DNA from: Gracilariopsis chorda
Taxonomy: Eukaryota; Rhodophyta; Florideophyceae; Gracilariales; Gracilariaceae
DNA length: 64,000 nucleotides
Direction: 5' to 3'
NCBI GenBank assembly: GCA_003194525.1
Contig: NBIV01000233.1
Location: 58,601 to 122,600, forward strand
The stretch's first letter is position 1. Each line of letters begins with the position of its first letter. Shown here piece after piece: positions 1 to 10,889 of this stretch. A program made the position numbers and the translations under genes. The notes beneath the pieces were generated by a model that was not told where the DNA came from, searched no databases, and saw nothing but the letters and a program-made list of their open reading frames with translations.

Positions 1-810
1 TTCCAAAGGCAGAGCACATGCTGACCGAGTGCAGTTGATCAACTAAAGTAAATGAACAATTCTTTGAACAGTGCCACATGTGATCGAAGGTGTTCATCCG
101 CCCAAGCTCCGAATGCCAGCCAGGAGAACACAAACAGAACGTTTTCAGGAGAGTTCAAATCCACGTCCAGATTCGTTCTGCGACTCCTAGAAGCCGAGAT
201 ACGGGCCATAGTTTCTTTCGGGCACTCTTTCGGCTTGCAAGCCGGTTTCAAAAAAATCTGGAAAATTCCGGGGTAGATTATTTGATACTCTGTTGTGCGC
301 AGTGGCAAAGCATTTTGGGCTGTAAGCGTCTATCCTTTCCAGGTTAGCTTCTCAAACAGTGAACCTTTAGCATTGTTGACGCCGTTTCGGAGCTGGTAGT
401 AGAACCGCCTTGTCATTGCTGCTGTGCGCTGCGTTCGGATTATGACGCAGTACTAGTTTGGGTTTTTAAGTAGGAGCTTTGGTGCCTTCTGCCTACTCTG
501 TTGAGCCGGTATGCCAAGACGGCTTCTGCGCATCATCAGTAGAACGAATAAATTTCACAAATGCAGCTGCCTGTTTTGGGATGCCGCCTACTGTGCACGA
601 CATGGGAGGAGCACAAGTGGCATTATCTGAATCCATGTAATTCCGAATGCCGGTCTTGATCTGTTGTCTAAATAGTCTGTGTGCTTCCGTGGAGCCAGGG
701 CAGAGACTGACGCTGTATAGGAAGTGTGGAAAGTTAACGTGGGTAAACTTGATTCGGGGTCCCGTTCTGGTGCTATCTTAAGATCAAATTGGATTTACAG
801 ACTTCCTTGT
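1..810. other. No recognised gene; probably distal part of element A
   Basis: No ORF here matches a family I know. The minus-strand chromodomain of element A ends at 811, so by analogy with E this stretch would be the region between the chromodomain and the 3' LTR of A. I could not match it to the 5' LTR of A at 20,325-20,850, so the 3' LTR probably lies left of the window. The short ORFs at 39-308 (minus) and 52-347 (plus) have no visible domain. Confidence 0.35.
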
Positions 811-1340
811 TCAGCGTTCAGCACCCCCCTTTTCTATGGACGACGCGTCCTCGCGGCAAGCCATCCTTCGGAAATAACATTCTACAACGTTGTATGGAAT
901 GTTCTGATTCGGTTCCCATGTGGGCTTCTTGAATCCGTACCACTTGACGCGGAAGATTTCTTCTCCATCTTCGGCAACTCCGTGGTCAATGACCTTCTCG
1001 ATGACCCATTGCTTTTCTGCCGATGTCGGATCAGAAGACTTGTTGTTACGGTTCTCCGCGTCTGGGACTGTGTCAGAATCAACCAATACCAGTTTTTCTG
1101 TGATTGCAGAGTCCATTCGATATTGGTTTGCACCTGGAATCAGGAAGCGACTGTTCGACTGTTCCGTTCGAACTTCACTTCCTCCGATTTGTCGGGTGTA
1201 GCCGTGTTAGGTGAGACCTTGTCAAAACCCGAAGGTCCAGCTGCCGTCACCCAGTCAATACTAACAATATCATTTAGCCCATCAACGTCGATGGTGACCG
1301 TACTCTCAGTAGGATGGATAACGTTATAAGGGCCTTCCAA
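811..1340 (-). pseudogene. Element A pol C-terminus: linker and chromodomain
   Basis: The minus-strand frame 1340-1140 has the post-integrase beta-barrel-like segment (EGPYNVIHPTESTVTIDVDG), common after gypsy integrases. The frame 1116-811 then holds a chromodomain with core FRVKWYGFKKPTWEP, keeping the tryptophans of the aromatic cage. In chromoviruses this domain is fused behind integrase and is thought to steer integration to particular chromatin. A frameshift separates the two pieces. The same domain order occurs in elements B, C and E. Confidence 0.75.
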
Positions 1341-1503
1341 GTTCGGCAGTAGTTTCCAGACAATATCCTCGTACTCGGTTTATGCTTTCTTCCGAGGCGG
1401 GATGTCCAAGTAGACCATATCACCTTCCTCAAAAAATTGGCTCGTACTGTGTTCGGGAGTCGTAGGAGGCTTTGCAGTGCTCCTGTGCCGTACTAAATTT
1501 TGT

Positions 1504-2391
1504 TTAGGCCAGCTTCATGAGTTCGAAGATCCGGGCGTGCGTGACGCGCTTGGTTTCTTCCGGTGTCGGGACGAGAGGTGCCGTCTGCGGAAGTGCGGAT
1601 GTAGGGTCATCCAGCAGGATACCTGGAGAGTGCGGAGTGAGGGAGAGGTCGAAAGGAGTGAGAACCGTTGATCGGTGAACTTGCAGATTATACCCGTAAA
1701 CGAAGGCTGAACCAGGTTGTCCCATTCCTTTTGGTGTTCGGATGCGTAGTGCCGCAAGGGGTTGATCAACACTTTGTTAAACCTTTCGGCTGGCTCGCTC
1801 GTCTGCAGATGATAGGCGGCTGTAAGTACATGCCTAATTCCGAGATTGACTACAAGCGAATTGAAATACTTGGTGACGAACTGTGGGCCGTTGTCGGTAA
1901 ATGCGTACGTAGGACTTTCGTTAGGTGAAACTAAGTTCTCCAAGAAATCGATGGCAATGTCAGTCACCTTCGTATCTCACAGCGGTTTGGCTCTGGTGAG
2001 CTTTTTAAAGAGGTCCGTTATTACCAGTATGTACTTGTTTCCGTGTCCAGTTTTCTGCAGTAGGCCAAGGACTTCCATAGCCAAGAATTCGAATGGTCCC
2101 GGTGCCGGAAACAACTTCAAGTACTTCTCATTCTTGAAGTAGGTTCCGCGAACGGCTGGACACGGTTTGCATTGTGAGACTGTCTCATACACATGTTGCA
2201 ACATAAGGGGCCAGTATAAGTCCCGTCGCAATGTTTAATACATCTTTACTGAGCCCGGATGGCAAGCCAGGTGTGAATAGTGAGAAAGATAGAGCACCTC
2301 CTCCCGTAGAGACTCCGGTACGACCCGTTGCATGGCCCCTTCAATCGGCGAAATTCTGCAGAATATTCCGGAATGGTTGTAGTCAAACTGG
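1504..2391 (-). pseudogene. Element A integrase (zinc finger and core), broken
   Basis: Minus-strand reading gives an integrase N-terminal HHCC zinc finger (SHYSHLACHPG, then CKPCP) near 2,300-2,170. The catalytic core follows: an FEFLAMEVLG motif where most relatives have an Asp, FTDNGPQFVTKYF near 1,890, and HLQTSEPAERFNK near 1,790. Stops and frameshifts break the frame, for example near 2,230 and 1,970. The coding sequence stops abruptly at about 2,391, where the terminal repeat of element B begins. The missing upstream part is found at 15,222-15,362. Confidence 0.8.
2387..2391 (+). repeat. Possible target-site duplication of B (ACTGG), left copy
   Basis: ACTGG occurs here and at 15,222-15,226 on the other side of element B. 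A 5-bp duplication fits the clear duplications of E (AACCT) and of the solo LTR (AAGAG). Five extra bases (GAATT) separate it from the TG that starts the matching part of the LTR, so the assignment is tentative. Confidence 0.45.
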
Positions 2392-2396
2392 GAATT

Positions 2397-2949
2397 TGTG
2401 TAGTACAGTCGGTACTATATATGCTCCTAAGGAATTGGCTGTTATGGAAGATTCCTAACGGAGTACTTGTATTTTCTAACTGTTCCCACGTAGCACGCCA
2501 CTCCAGAGGAATCATTCCAGCGGACTGTAATTCAATTAGGTAGAATAACCAAACTTAGATTTTTATTGTGTAAAGTAGACAGTTTCCGTCGAGATCAGCT
2601 CGCGGCACTGTATATACTGCGCCACTGGATCTCCACCTCCGGGGAAGTAAACCAAGCACCCCCGAGGCTAGTTCTAATTCGTCTGGTTCAACCTCGTGAT
2701 AATCACTTTCATGTACACTGTTACGTCATCCTCTAGGTGTGGTTTCTAAGCTGTCGATACCCAGCACGTCCCATAGCAGCGCCTGTAGGATTATCGCTCG
2801 CCCAGTGAACCCTCTCTCCGCTTGGTGCTTGCGGATCTCCTTTCAGGGTTCTCCCGGTAGCTGCTCCTATCTTATGGAGACCACCACCTATTGGAACCCA
2901 TCTGTTAGGCCGAATCTAAAAGTCCTATTTTACGAACATTGTGCTCACA
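2397..2949 (+). repeat. Element B 5' LTR
   Basis: The stretch starting TGTGTAGTACAG and ending TTGTGCTCACA is repeated, diverged and with small indels, at 14,644-15,221. Shared landmarks include ACTATATATGCTCCTA, GTACTTGTATTTTCTAACTG and AACCCATCTGTTAGGC. TGTG at the start and CACA at the end form the short terminal inverted repeat usual for LTRs. ATATATGC near 2,415 could be a TATA box. I find no convincing tRNA-complementary site right after it. Confidence 0.75.
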
Positions 2950-3188
2950 GATTCGTTCCTGAAGGTTTATCTAACGGAGTGCGACAGAGAAGCACTACAC
3001 TCGCACCGACCGGACCCCCCTGTAGTGGAATTTTCTTTATGCCTATTTGGAATTGGAAGCAAACTATCCCGACTTACTCCTCTATGGACCCCCCAAGAAC
3101 CTACCCTGGAAAAATCCTCTCAGGCTCCTCAGGTGCTGGACTCCTAGGGTGGACGCAGCACGCGCAGTGCCCTTCTGGGAGCCACTGC

Positions 3189-3938
3189 CGTGATAGATGA
3201 TCCTGAACGCCTTCTACGGAATGCCGGCTCCAGTGTCGAACGGTTCCGACAACGCCTAAGGAGATTACACGATCCGAAAACAGCGGATACCCACGCCACG
3301 CCTCAGGAGACTTCCGCTGCGGAAGTTGAAGAACTGCAGACGGCGTCACAACTGCCGCCGCCTCAGGACATCCAGGCTCGGGCGCGATAGAGCCCAATAC
3401 ACTTATCGAATCTATGGCCTCACGCCTCATCCACTGGCTCTCGCAAGAGCTCTCCGAATGGATTTCTGCAGGTGTTGAGGCGCATCTTCGATCCCGCCAC
3501 CATGCCCTAGTGGACGAAATGGTGATCGAAAGTGCGCACCGCACAGCAGACGCCCTCTTGGACTCGGATGCTTTCTTAGAGGTGATTTCTGATGTTATTC
3601 GGGCGGAGCTTTGCTCTCAAACCACGCAGCTACAACCGGTAGCTGCGTTTCAAATTGCATCTTCCGGTTAGGATAGGTTCCGTCTATCCACACCTAAGGT
3701 AACGCCGGGCAGCGGCGGACAGAATACTGCCATTCCTCGCACCCAAGAAGGACATGATACCACCACAAGAAAATTAAGAAGCCTACGGAATACGGCTATG
3801 AACGGTTTGGACCTGACAACCCACGGAGGAGGACAGGATACCGGTCGCGACAAAACTCTCCTTCGGCGAGGAGGACAGAAGAAGAAATAGAAGACACGCT
3901 GATTCGGAGAGTAGTACGGGCTCCGAATCCGAGAAGAG
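3189..3938 (+). pseudogene. Element B gag, N-terminal part
   Basis: The plus-strand frame starts around VIDDPERLLRNAG (3,189) and after a stop at 3,388 continues with an acidic/helical region (DEMVIESAHRTADALLDSD, near 3,510). That resembles the matching gag region of element C (near 22,870). It ends in a serine/acidic linker (SESSTGSESEK) exactly where the solo LTR begins at 3,939. The linker continues in frame after the LTR at 4,748. This matches the charged Ser-rich linker in E gag near 36,750-36,850. Several stops make it non-functional. Confidence 0.6.
3624..3648. repeat. Perfect 10-bp-arm inverted repeat in B gag
   Basis: Arms ACGCAGCTAC (3,624-3,633) and GTAGCTGCGT (3,639-3,648) flank a 5-base loop. 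It lies inside gag coding sequence and resembles the abundant mini-palindromes of element E. Confidence 0.9.
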
Positions 3939-4742
3939 TGAAGTGCAACGCCCCCAGGGAGGGATTCTTGGTACTTGAATGCTTTCCCGATATTATCGGT
4001 TGTGTAGTGTGTATATGAACTATGCCCCACAATGGTGGATATGGACACGTGGGACACGGTTTTGGGTCAATTGGCGGTTGGCCACAGTAGTGGATGTTGC
4101 CACGAAATGTGGAGTATTTTAGTTGATTTTATTTATTATTTTCACACCCATTTCTGGAAAGGTAGTACTTAGTGCGACGGCGCACTGCCGTCGCACCAGT
4201 AAACCTTCCACAACAAGGGACCCCAACCTGGGGAATTGGCTCTAGTTGTTACCGCTTGCGCGCGTGCTCTACTCCTCCTTGGAGGGAAACGCCGTGAACC
4301 ACGAGACATCTAACCCCCTTGCACATCTAAAGGGACCCATCACTGGGAGTCATATTATTCCAATTGCATTGGTACTTCGGCCTTTATAGGGATATTGTTA
4401 CCGGCATCGCCGTTCGCCCCCGTCACTCTCGCCTCCTCTTCGCCCTTCCTTTTCCCCTTCTTAGGGTAGCTCCTCCCGCTATCCGCGGCCCTCGTGTGCG
4501 CATCCGCTCACACACCCCCATTTACGTGGAAACCTACCTCTGGCGAGGACGCATTCCCGCTCTTGCGGATACCGATTCTTGTCCTAAACCCTCTTTGGCT
4601 AGTCGCGAAGGGTGGCCTTGGTCTTACAAACCGGCTCCGCCGTGCCACCCCTAGAGGAGCTCTACCCAACTGGGTTCACCTACACGGAGGAAAGATCTCG
4701 AACGTCTTTCGGTGTTTCTCCCCTTTGGGGCGTTGCATCACA
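3939..4742 (+). mobile_element. Solo LTR of the E family in B gag
   Basis: This 804-bp sequence matches the LTRs of element E (35,172-35,976 and 45,744-46,569) from the starting TGAAGTG to the ending CATCACA. It is flanked by perfect 5-bp duplications AAGAG (3,934-3,938 and 4,743-4,747). There is no internal region, so it is the product of LTR-LTR recombination. Removing it and one AAGAG restores the gag frame of B. It contains the conserved LTR hairpin at 4,172-4,196. The ORFs drawn across it are not genes. Confidence 0.93.
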
Positions 4743-4747
4743 AAGAG

Positions 4748-6249
4748 CTCCGACTCAGGGGATAACGCACATCTGAAGGAGAAACGACCAAAAGGCAAGA
4801 AGATCGTCCCGGTAAATGATCTATTCGCCAAGCTGGTGGATTATGAAACCTACTGGTTGAATGATCGCTCTACAGTTTATGACAGTTCAGTCGCTTAACG
4901 ACTTACGAAGATTCAGCGCCGAATGGATATTGAAATGAAGAAATACACATTTTCAGGCGAAGACACCATCTCAGTTCTAAACCTTACACACTTCCATTCG
5001 GCGTATGACACCAATGGCGTGCATGAAAATTCCACCATGTGTTGCTTTCAGTTCTACTTCACTGGGCAGGCGCACTCTCTCGTACAATCTCGCCTCATAG
5101 GTGAAAGCGCCATTGTGGATGATCCTGGAACGGAAGTTCTGATGACTTAGCCCGACTAGGTCACCTTCTTCTTCAAACTGTACGCCACGGAAGAGGTGAT
5201 TACGGGTGCCAGCACTGACGTCAACTCCTACCGACAGAGCAAGGAAATGACCGAAACGGAGTTTTCCCAGATCCTCTGGAGCAAGGCCTTAAGGTTTGGA
5301 AACATGTACTCCGAACGGTGGTTAAAGTCACTGTTCGTCGAAGGACTCCTCCTTTCGATATGCACGAGGGTGCGCAACCATTGGACCACGCATCATTTCA
5401 CCACCTATAAGGTGTTACTGCGCTTCGTGGTATCCTACGGGGACACCTAAAGCGCTACCCGGCAAAGCCACGCTCCACTTTCGGACAAATCCCCCGTCCT
5501 CAAGAAATCACACGGCTACGGCTTTTATGTTGGACACCAGCACCTCAGGAGACGCGGACGATCCAATGATCGAACAGGAGCTGGACGCTCGTGCTCTCAG
5601 CTTTGGGTCACCCCAAGGGGCACCGTCCCGTTCACAGACATCGTCGTCATCAAAGCCATACACCTCAGCGGTATCCTTAAGAAATGTCCGCTTCGTAAAT
5701 CCTCGAAGTTGCCCACCACCTTGTAGGATTTGTTTGTCCCGAGAACCGGTGCACTGCACCATTCTCACCCCAACAATGAGGGCCGCCATCCTTCAGGATA
5801 GGGAGAGGAATTTCCAGACAGCAAAAGACACCTATGCGGAGAATGATAGTTACCATACCGCTTATGGCGATTTCTGTTCCTCTCAAGTTCGTTATGGATA
5901 CCCCATGCCATTGGGGAAAGCCACTCAACCAGTCCCGGTACCACTTACGCAGTGACCGAGTGCCCCGGCTGCAGCTTTTATCACCTTGCAAGGGAACACT
6001 GTGACCCTGGTTGCACCGCTGCAACCGAACGCAGCGCGTGGAACTCCGACACCCTCCACTCACGAAAACTCTCAGGACCACGCGTAGAGGCTCCGCGTGG
6101 CTCTTTTCCGTCGATCCTTGTGGTGCAACTGGAAATGCGTGCAAATCGCGATGATGCTACTCATAAGAGTGCGACGCTGTAAACGTGACGCCTCTACCGT
6201 ATATGAGCTGGAACCGTACGAGTTGATGCCAATGGGATGGTGTACGGTG
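4748..6249 (+). pseudogene. Element B gag, central and C-terminal parts
   Basis: After the solo LTR, gag resumes in frame with a basic linker (LKEKRPKGKKIVPVNDLFAK). The capsid-like region follows (4,923-5,150 and 5,196-5,450), parallel to the region of C around 23,540-23,960 and of E around 37,060-37,560. The 5,527-5,955 frame is the C-terminal part, with scattered cysteines (CPPPCRICLS) where relatives have a zinc knuckle. It runs on to about 6,249, where the second LTR insertion begins. Stops occur at several places. Gag would form the virus-like particle. Confidence 0.6.
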
Positions 6250-6295
6250 TGAAGTTTCATCTAGGAACGTAGGAATCTAGAATGGACTGCAGGAT

Positions 6296-6384
6296 GAGTG
6301 GACGCGTGTGCGCATGGACGCGGGTGCGCGCGTGCGCGTGGACGCGTTGATGCGTGTGCGCGTGTGTGCGTGTGCGTGTGCGCG

Positions 6385-6420
<36 letters not shown>

Positions 6421-6452
6421 CGTGTGCGCGTGTGCGCGTGTGCGCGTGTGCG
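6296..6452. repeat. GT/GC microsatellite; 103-nt alternating purine-pyrimidine tract
   Basis: From 6,350 to 6,452 every base alternates purine and pyrimidine (GTGCGC, GTGT and GTGCGT units), the textbook Z-DNA-forming pattern. The preceding 50 bases are similar but imperfect. The ORFs that span it on both strands are products of the repeat. Confidence 0.95.
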
Positions 6453-6530
6453 ACAGCGCCATGCTGGAAAGCGCCATGCTAGACAGCGCCATGCTGCACA
6501 GCACCATGCTGCACAGCGCCATGCTGTTCT
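6453..6530. repeat. 15-bp minisatellite, five copies
   Basis: Five tandem variants of ACAGCGCCATGCTG plus one variable base directly follow the alternating tract. The copies differ at one or two positions each. Confidence 0.9.
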
Positions 6531-7246
6531 GTTATGGTTTTACTTGGGTTGACCCCTCAGAGTGCCTGACACTGACCTGGCCACGTGTGTGGTTCTGGGG
6601 AGATGTGCACTATTGTAGTTAATTATTATAATTTATTATGATAGTGTACCTACTTAGGTGAGCGCGACTTCGTCGTCGCGAGCATTAAGTATAGTTAAAC
6701 CGAGACTTTGGTCATTCATAACTGTTCAGTTTGACTTGGGGTATCCTGCTCTGGATTGTGACGTCTTTGTGGCGGACTACTCCTGGCAGAGGGTCACCGC
6801 ATTCTGCTCGCTCAATTCACCCGCTCCGTAAACCTACAGATCCTCTGTGTTATAATTGTCGTTTGACATTTATCTACCATTTGGTACTGGTATCGCTCCT
6901 GTACTGGGTAGTTTTTACGCTACATTCCGTGCATGTGCACCCTCCGTCGGGTCTTTTTCCGATTTCCGCATGACCCGCCAGGTGGTTTTTTCTCGTCCTT
7001 GGAAGGCACCCTTCACCGGGTATCTTCCAAACCACCGCATCACGTGGCACACCGGTCTCTGGTTTTACGGTCTTTCTGGCTCCGGTTCACCTTTCTTCAT
7101 CCAAATCTGTGGTAAATCCGAAATACCTACGGTGTTACACATGTGTTACAGGTATACAGAGGGCTCGTTCACTTGTTCTGCCTCCACAGGGAGCAAGACC
7201 CCGGACACCTTGAGTGTGATACCTAACCTTCGAGTTTTGCACTACA

Positions 7247-7710
7247 AGTCTCAGTCCAACGGAATTCTTCTCTAAGAAAGGGGGGGAGCTCGTGTGCCAA
7301 GTTGCAATGGAGTTCGTGGACCCCGCACGCCAGAATGCATCGAAAGCACTTGGTCCCCCATTTTCAGCGGACCCATCCACCTCCTTCGAGGAATTAGTAT
7401 ATCTGCTCCGACGCGAGAACTACAAATTATTTGTTTCCTTAGCATGCTTTCCTCACGAATCAACCACTGCACGTGCCATCTTGGACACAGGCGCCATTCT
7501 AAACCTGGTATGTGTCGACATGATCCACAGGTCAGCCCAGAACTCGTTAGGGACTGACAAACTACCAACGGTGTGCGATGCCTCGCGGAGAACGTTAAAC
7601 ATTTTCGGTGCTCTGCCCTTATATCTCCGTATCGGATCCTTCAAGATGAAAATTGGTTCCTAGTAGTGACAAACTTGGCCGCACGCTGCATACTGGGGAC
7701 TTCTTTTGTG
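7247..7710 (+). pseudogene. Element B pol start: aspartic protease
   Basis: An open frame runs from 7,247 (just after the LTR end) to the stop at 7,661. It contains the retropepsin active site ILDTGAILNLV near 7,480. The upstream segment RRENYKLFVSLAC resembles the segment before the protease in element A (RGQNYKFLTVLYH). The flap-side part (NIFGALPLYLRIGSFKMKIGS) precedes the stop, and protease-like sequence goes on out of frame. Retropepsin would cut Gag-Pol. The catalytic Asp is intact but the frame is not. Confidence 0.75.
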
Positions 7711-7749
7711 AACTGATATCTGCGTGCCATCAACGCACGCCTGCGGAAG

Positions 7750-8304
7750 GTGAAGTATCATAATGCAGCCCCTGTAGTTATCGTGTCCGCATCTCCAGGA
7801 CCCTACGCAAATGCGCGTCAAGTGTGTAGAATTCCAAATAAGACGCAGTCGAACAAACTCCGCGTAATGAAAAGTGTTCAGGTACCCGCGAGGAGTCAAG
7901 CCGACGTCTGGGTGCAATCCTCCACGCCAGGCTTGTACTTCTTGCACCGGAACTCTCAACTTACTACGAGGCAAAAATCCGTGATGGCGAATGGTGTAAT
8001 GGAAATAGTGCTAACCATCCCATTCAAAGTTGTCGAAGCCAACCTTAAGGAGTCTTCTTTAAGGCTCCACAAGGGCACCGTAGTGGGGATAGCTCCGCCC
8101 GCTCCTACAGAACTGGCTCAGATCCCGCCAAATGAACACCTCGCCGTACAGGACACTCTCACTGCAATGGAGTATGATTCTTCACCGTCGCGTCGTAAGG
8201 GGACAACTTCTGCCCCATGGCAGGAGAAGCTCCAAATTGGCGAGGAATTCGCAAAATATTGCCAAAGGATAATAGAAATCTTATCCGCCCTGGAGGATAT
8301 GTGA
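7750..8304 (+). pseudogene. Element B pol, protease-RT linker
   Basis: A 184-codon frame with the segment MKSVQVPARSQADVWVQS and later KGTVVGIAPPAP. These correspond to AASVSIPAESQVWVQVNS (near 38,925) and the region near 39,140 of E pol, and to NTVVGIASPAP in C near 25,220. This spacer lies between protease and RT in these elements and has no known separate activity. The frame ends at a stop before RT. Confidence 0.7.
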
Positions 8305-8950
8305 ACATGCCGTCTCGGCCAAGTGAATATAACCAGGCACCGGATCCAGTTAACAACTGAGGCGAAATTAGTACACCAACACCCGAGGAGAGCCGGACCC
8401 CATGCACGAGATTTCTAGAGTGGGGAGATCCAACAAATGTTGGACAAGGGCATGATTGGGCCATCTACCTCTGAATGGGCCTCCCCGATGGTGTTCGTCA
8501 AGAAGAAAGATGGATCTCTGAGGTTTTGTATCGATTACAGGCGCCTGAATGAGGTAACTGTACGTTATTCGTACCTGATACCCCGCATGGATGAATGTAT
8601 TGACTCCTTAGGCAATGATTTGGTATTCTCTACGCTGGAAGCCAATATTTGATAATGGCAAATCGAAATGGACGACGCAAATAAGGACAAGACACCATGC
8701 ACCACTCATTGTGGCATAATCAGAATCCTAAGGATGCCTTTAGGTCTGAAAAATGACCCCGCCACATTCCAGCGGACCGGTGACATAATCCTGTCAAAAT
8801 TGAAGTAGCAGTACGTCTTAGTATACATTGAAGACGTCATTATCTACTCCCGCACCGTAAAAGCGCACTTAACCCGTGTGAGACACATTCTCCAACTCTT
8901 GAAGGATGCTGGCTAATCCTGAAGCTGTAAAAGTGCTTCTTCTTCATTTC
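8305..8950 (+). pseudogene. Element B reverse transcriptase
   Basis: RT motifs appear in order: [20 protein letters not shown] and [10 protein letters not shown] (8,470-8,560), [13 protein letters not shown], then after a stop at 8,650 WQIEMDDANKDKT, MPLGLKNDPATFQR and the catalytic box YIEDVIIYS near 8,825. The family box is YLDD, so the first catalytic Asp is changed to Glu. More stops and shifts follow. The enzyme would copy the element RNA into DNA; this copy is dead. Confidence 0.85.
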
Positions 8951-9059
8951 CTCTGTAGATTGGTGCTCCTCAGTCGCCTACCGGTATCCAACAAAACTCA
9001 AGACGCCATAAAGGAATCCAAACGGCTCACGGATTAAACTGAACTATGTTCCTTCCTAG

Positions 9060-9770
9060 GTTTGTGCAACGTCTTCTGCAGGTTTGTCCCTAATTGCTCC
9101 ATAATAGCGGCCCCATTGAGCCGCCTTTTGGAGAAAGATAAACCGATGCACATTGGCAACTTGACAGGCGAAGGGTATGAAGCTTTTGACATCCTGAAAA
9201 GGAAGCTGATTGAAACTCCGATATTGGTTCTACGGAAACGACACGGACGCATGGTTTTGGATACGCAAGCCTGTAAGTACCAGGTGGGATGCACTCTCCT
9301 ACAAGAACAACCGGAAGGTGACATGCAGCCAATAGATTACTGTAGTCGTAGCCTCTCCCAGGCTTAGCGGAACTGCTTCACCTCCGAACGGGAATGTCTC
9401 GCTATGGTGTGGAAAGTATTACTGCTGCGCCCCTACTTGGAGGGTGCTTGCTTCACCTTGAAGACTGATCATGCTTCAATGATGTGGATATTGTCCTTGA
9501 CGGACGCCTCCGGGCGCATAGAACATTGGAGGTTGCGCGTGCTGAAGTAGAGTTTAATATCTTCCACCGCCCAGGCGTGAAACAACAGGCAGCGGACGCT
9601 GTGTCCCGTATATTCGCTTATGGAGAAGATGCAATCCTCTTGGAGGGCACTGTTCTGTGCCCCACCCTATTTGGCATGGTGGAAAAAAGCCAACCTGCAG
9701 GAGACTCTGTGGAATCTAATAACCCCAGTTGAAAATATTCTGGCATTCCTGAGGTGATGGCCCTAGTTGA
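9060..9770 (+). pseudogene. Element B RT connection and RNase H
   Basis: The frame from 9,062 gives LCNVFCRFVPNCSIIAAPLS, the RT thumb segment. RNase H follows: VLDTQACKYQVGCTLLQE (near 9,255; relatives start with D-T-D/S), DYCSRSLSQA and, after a stop, ERECLAMVW, LKTDHASMMWIL and the final VSRI box near 9,600. RNase H degrades the RNA of the RNA-DNA hybrid. Stops at 9,365 and 9,550 and a frame change disable it. Confidence 0.8.
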
Positions 9771-10790
9771 TAAGGAGAAGGAAATACTCCCCATAACCAT
9801 GGAGGAATTCTTGAGGAGCAGAGCACGGACTTTTTCTGTAAGGAGAGCATTGACAATGTTGGACACACCACATCCCTCTTTGTTATAGACCGGCATTGCC
9901 TGTTTGTGCGCCGCGCATCCCTTGACAGCGCACTCCAAAAGGTGATCCCGGCCAGCCTCCGAGCTAGAGTTCTGTATCTTGCGCATTATCTGAGCCTTGC
10001 AGGACACTCCGGCGGCTCCCCTATGTATTTCACAATGAGGAAAGAGTTCTGTTGTCCACACACGGCCAACGATGCTTTCCAAACGGTGGCGGACTGCCGT
10101 TTGTGCGCCACCATTAGGGGTACCATAAGGAAGCATAGCACTTCCTTAACCTGGTTTCCTCCTTCAGGTCTTTTGGAGTTTGTGGCCACGGATATACTGG
10201 GCTCTCGACCGAGGTCGGAGCGAGGATACCTTTATATCCTGGTTATTAGCGACCGGTTTTCTATACTAACTTGCGCCATTCATCTGAGGGGCACCACGCC
10301 TGGAGGTTTTTGCTGACGCCTTTCTGGAGAATTAGATCTACACGTACGGGATACCCCTGGTACCTCCTCAAGGATAACGATCCCCAATTCGCGACGAAAC
10401 TCTTCGGTGCCATCTCAGGAATGCTTTGGATGCAACAGCAGTTCACCACCGCCTGTTATCCCCAGACAAATGAACAAGCAGAGAGAATCAAAAAGACCTT
10501 CACTCCGAGGTTAAAAAATATATTGCAGACCACGAGAAGGACTAGGACGCGTACATGGGCCCACCCACCTATGCCTACAACCTTCAGGTGCACCGTTTCA
10601 CAGGCACCTCACCTTTCAATTTAGTGCTGTCACGGATCCCACTAAGCGCCGTGATTTCCATGCGCGCCACGGCACACGCTTTGGATGGTCCTCAGGTGCC
10701 CACGGCAGCCCAATCAAAAAAGCAACCGTCAGACGGTATGAAAACGCACTCGCGCTCGCAAACGCTAGTTTGACCGCCTCTCAAAGAAGA
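9770..10790 (+). pseudogene. Element B integrase
   Basis: Zinc finger AHYLSLAGHSG...DCRLC (9,980-10,110), then core motifs LEFVATDILGS (10,175), LKDNDPQFATKLF (10,370) and YPQTNEQAERIKK (10,455). The second Asp is kept, while the QVER motif is degraded to QAER. The downstream segment MGPPTYAYNLQVHR matches the equivalent part of E and C. A frameshift near 10,310 and further stops break the frame. Confidence 0.85.
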
Positions 10791-10889
10791 TAGAAACAGA
10801 ATTTGAACCTGAAGGTGAATCACGGCCTACTTCTGAAGGAACGGGATGAAATCTTCCTTTAAAAACCCCAGGAGACGTCAGAAGAACCA

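Larger units (their letters stand above)
6250..7246 (+). mobile_element. Probable second solo LTR (E-related family) in B
   Basis: Gag of B is readable to 6,249, and the next open pol frame starts at 7,247. The intervening sequence parallels the E-family LTR: it starts TGAAGTTTC (E: TGAAGTG), has an A/T-rich block with TAGTTAAT near 6,618, then CTACTTAG and a GCGAC/GTCGC hairpin near 6,665-6,685, and ends TTGCACTACA (E: TTGCACCACA). It is longer than E LTRs because of the microsatellite near its start. I found no target-site duplication, so the ends are approximate. Confidence 0.6.

Noticed and set aside
6277-6622. Ala/His/Thr- and Cys/Val-rich ORFs on both strands
   Set aside because: They are translations of the GT/GC microsatellite and 15-bp repeats.
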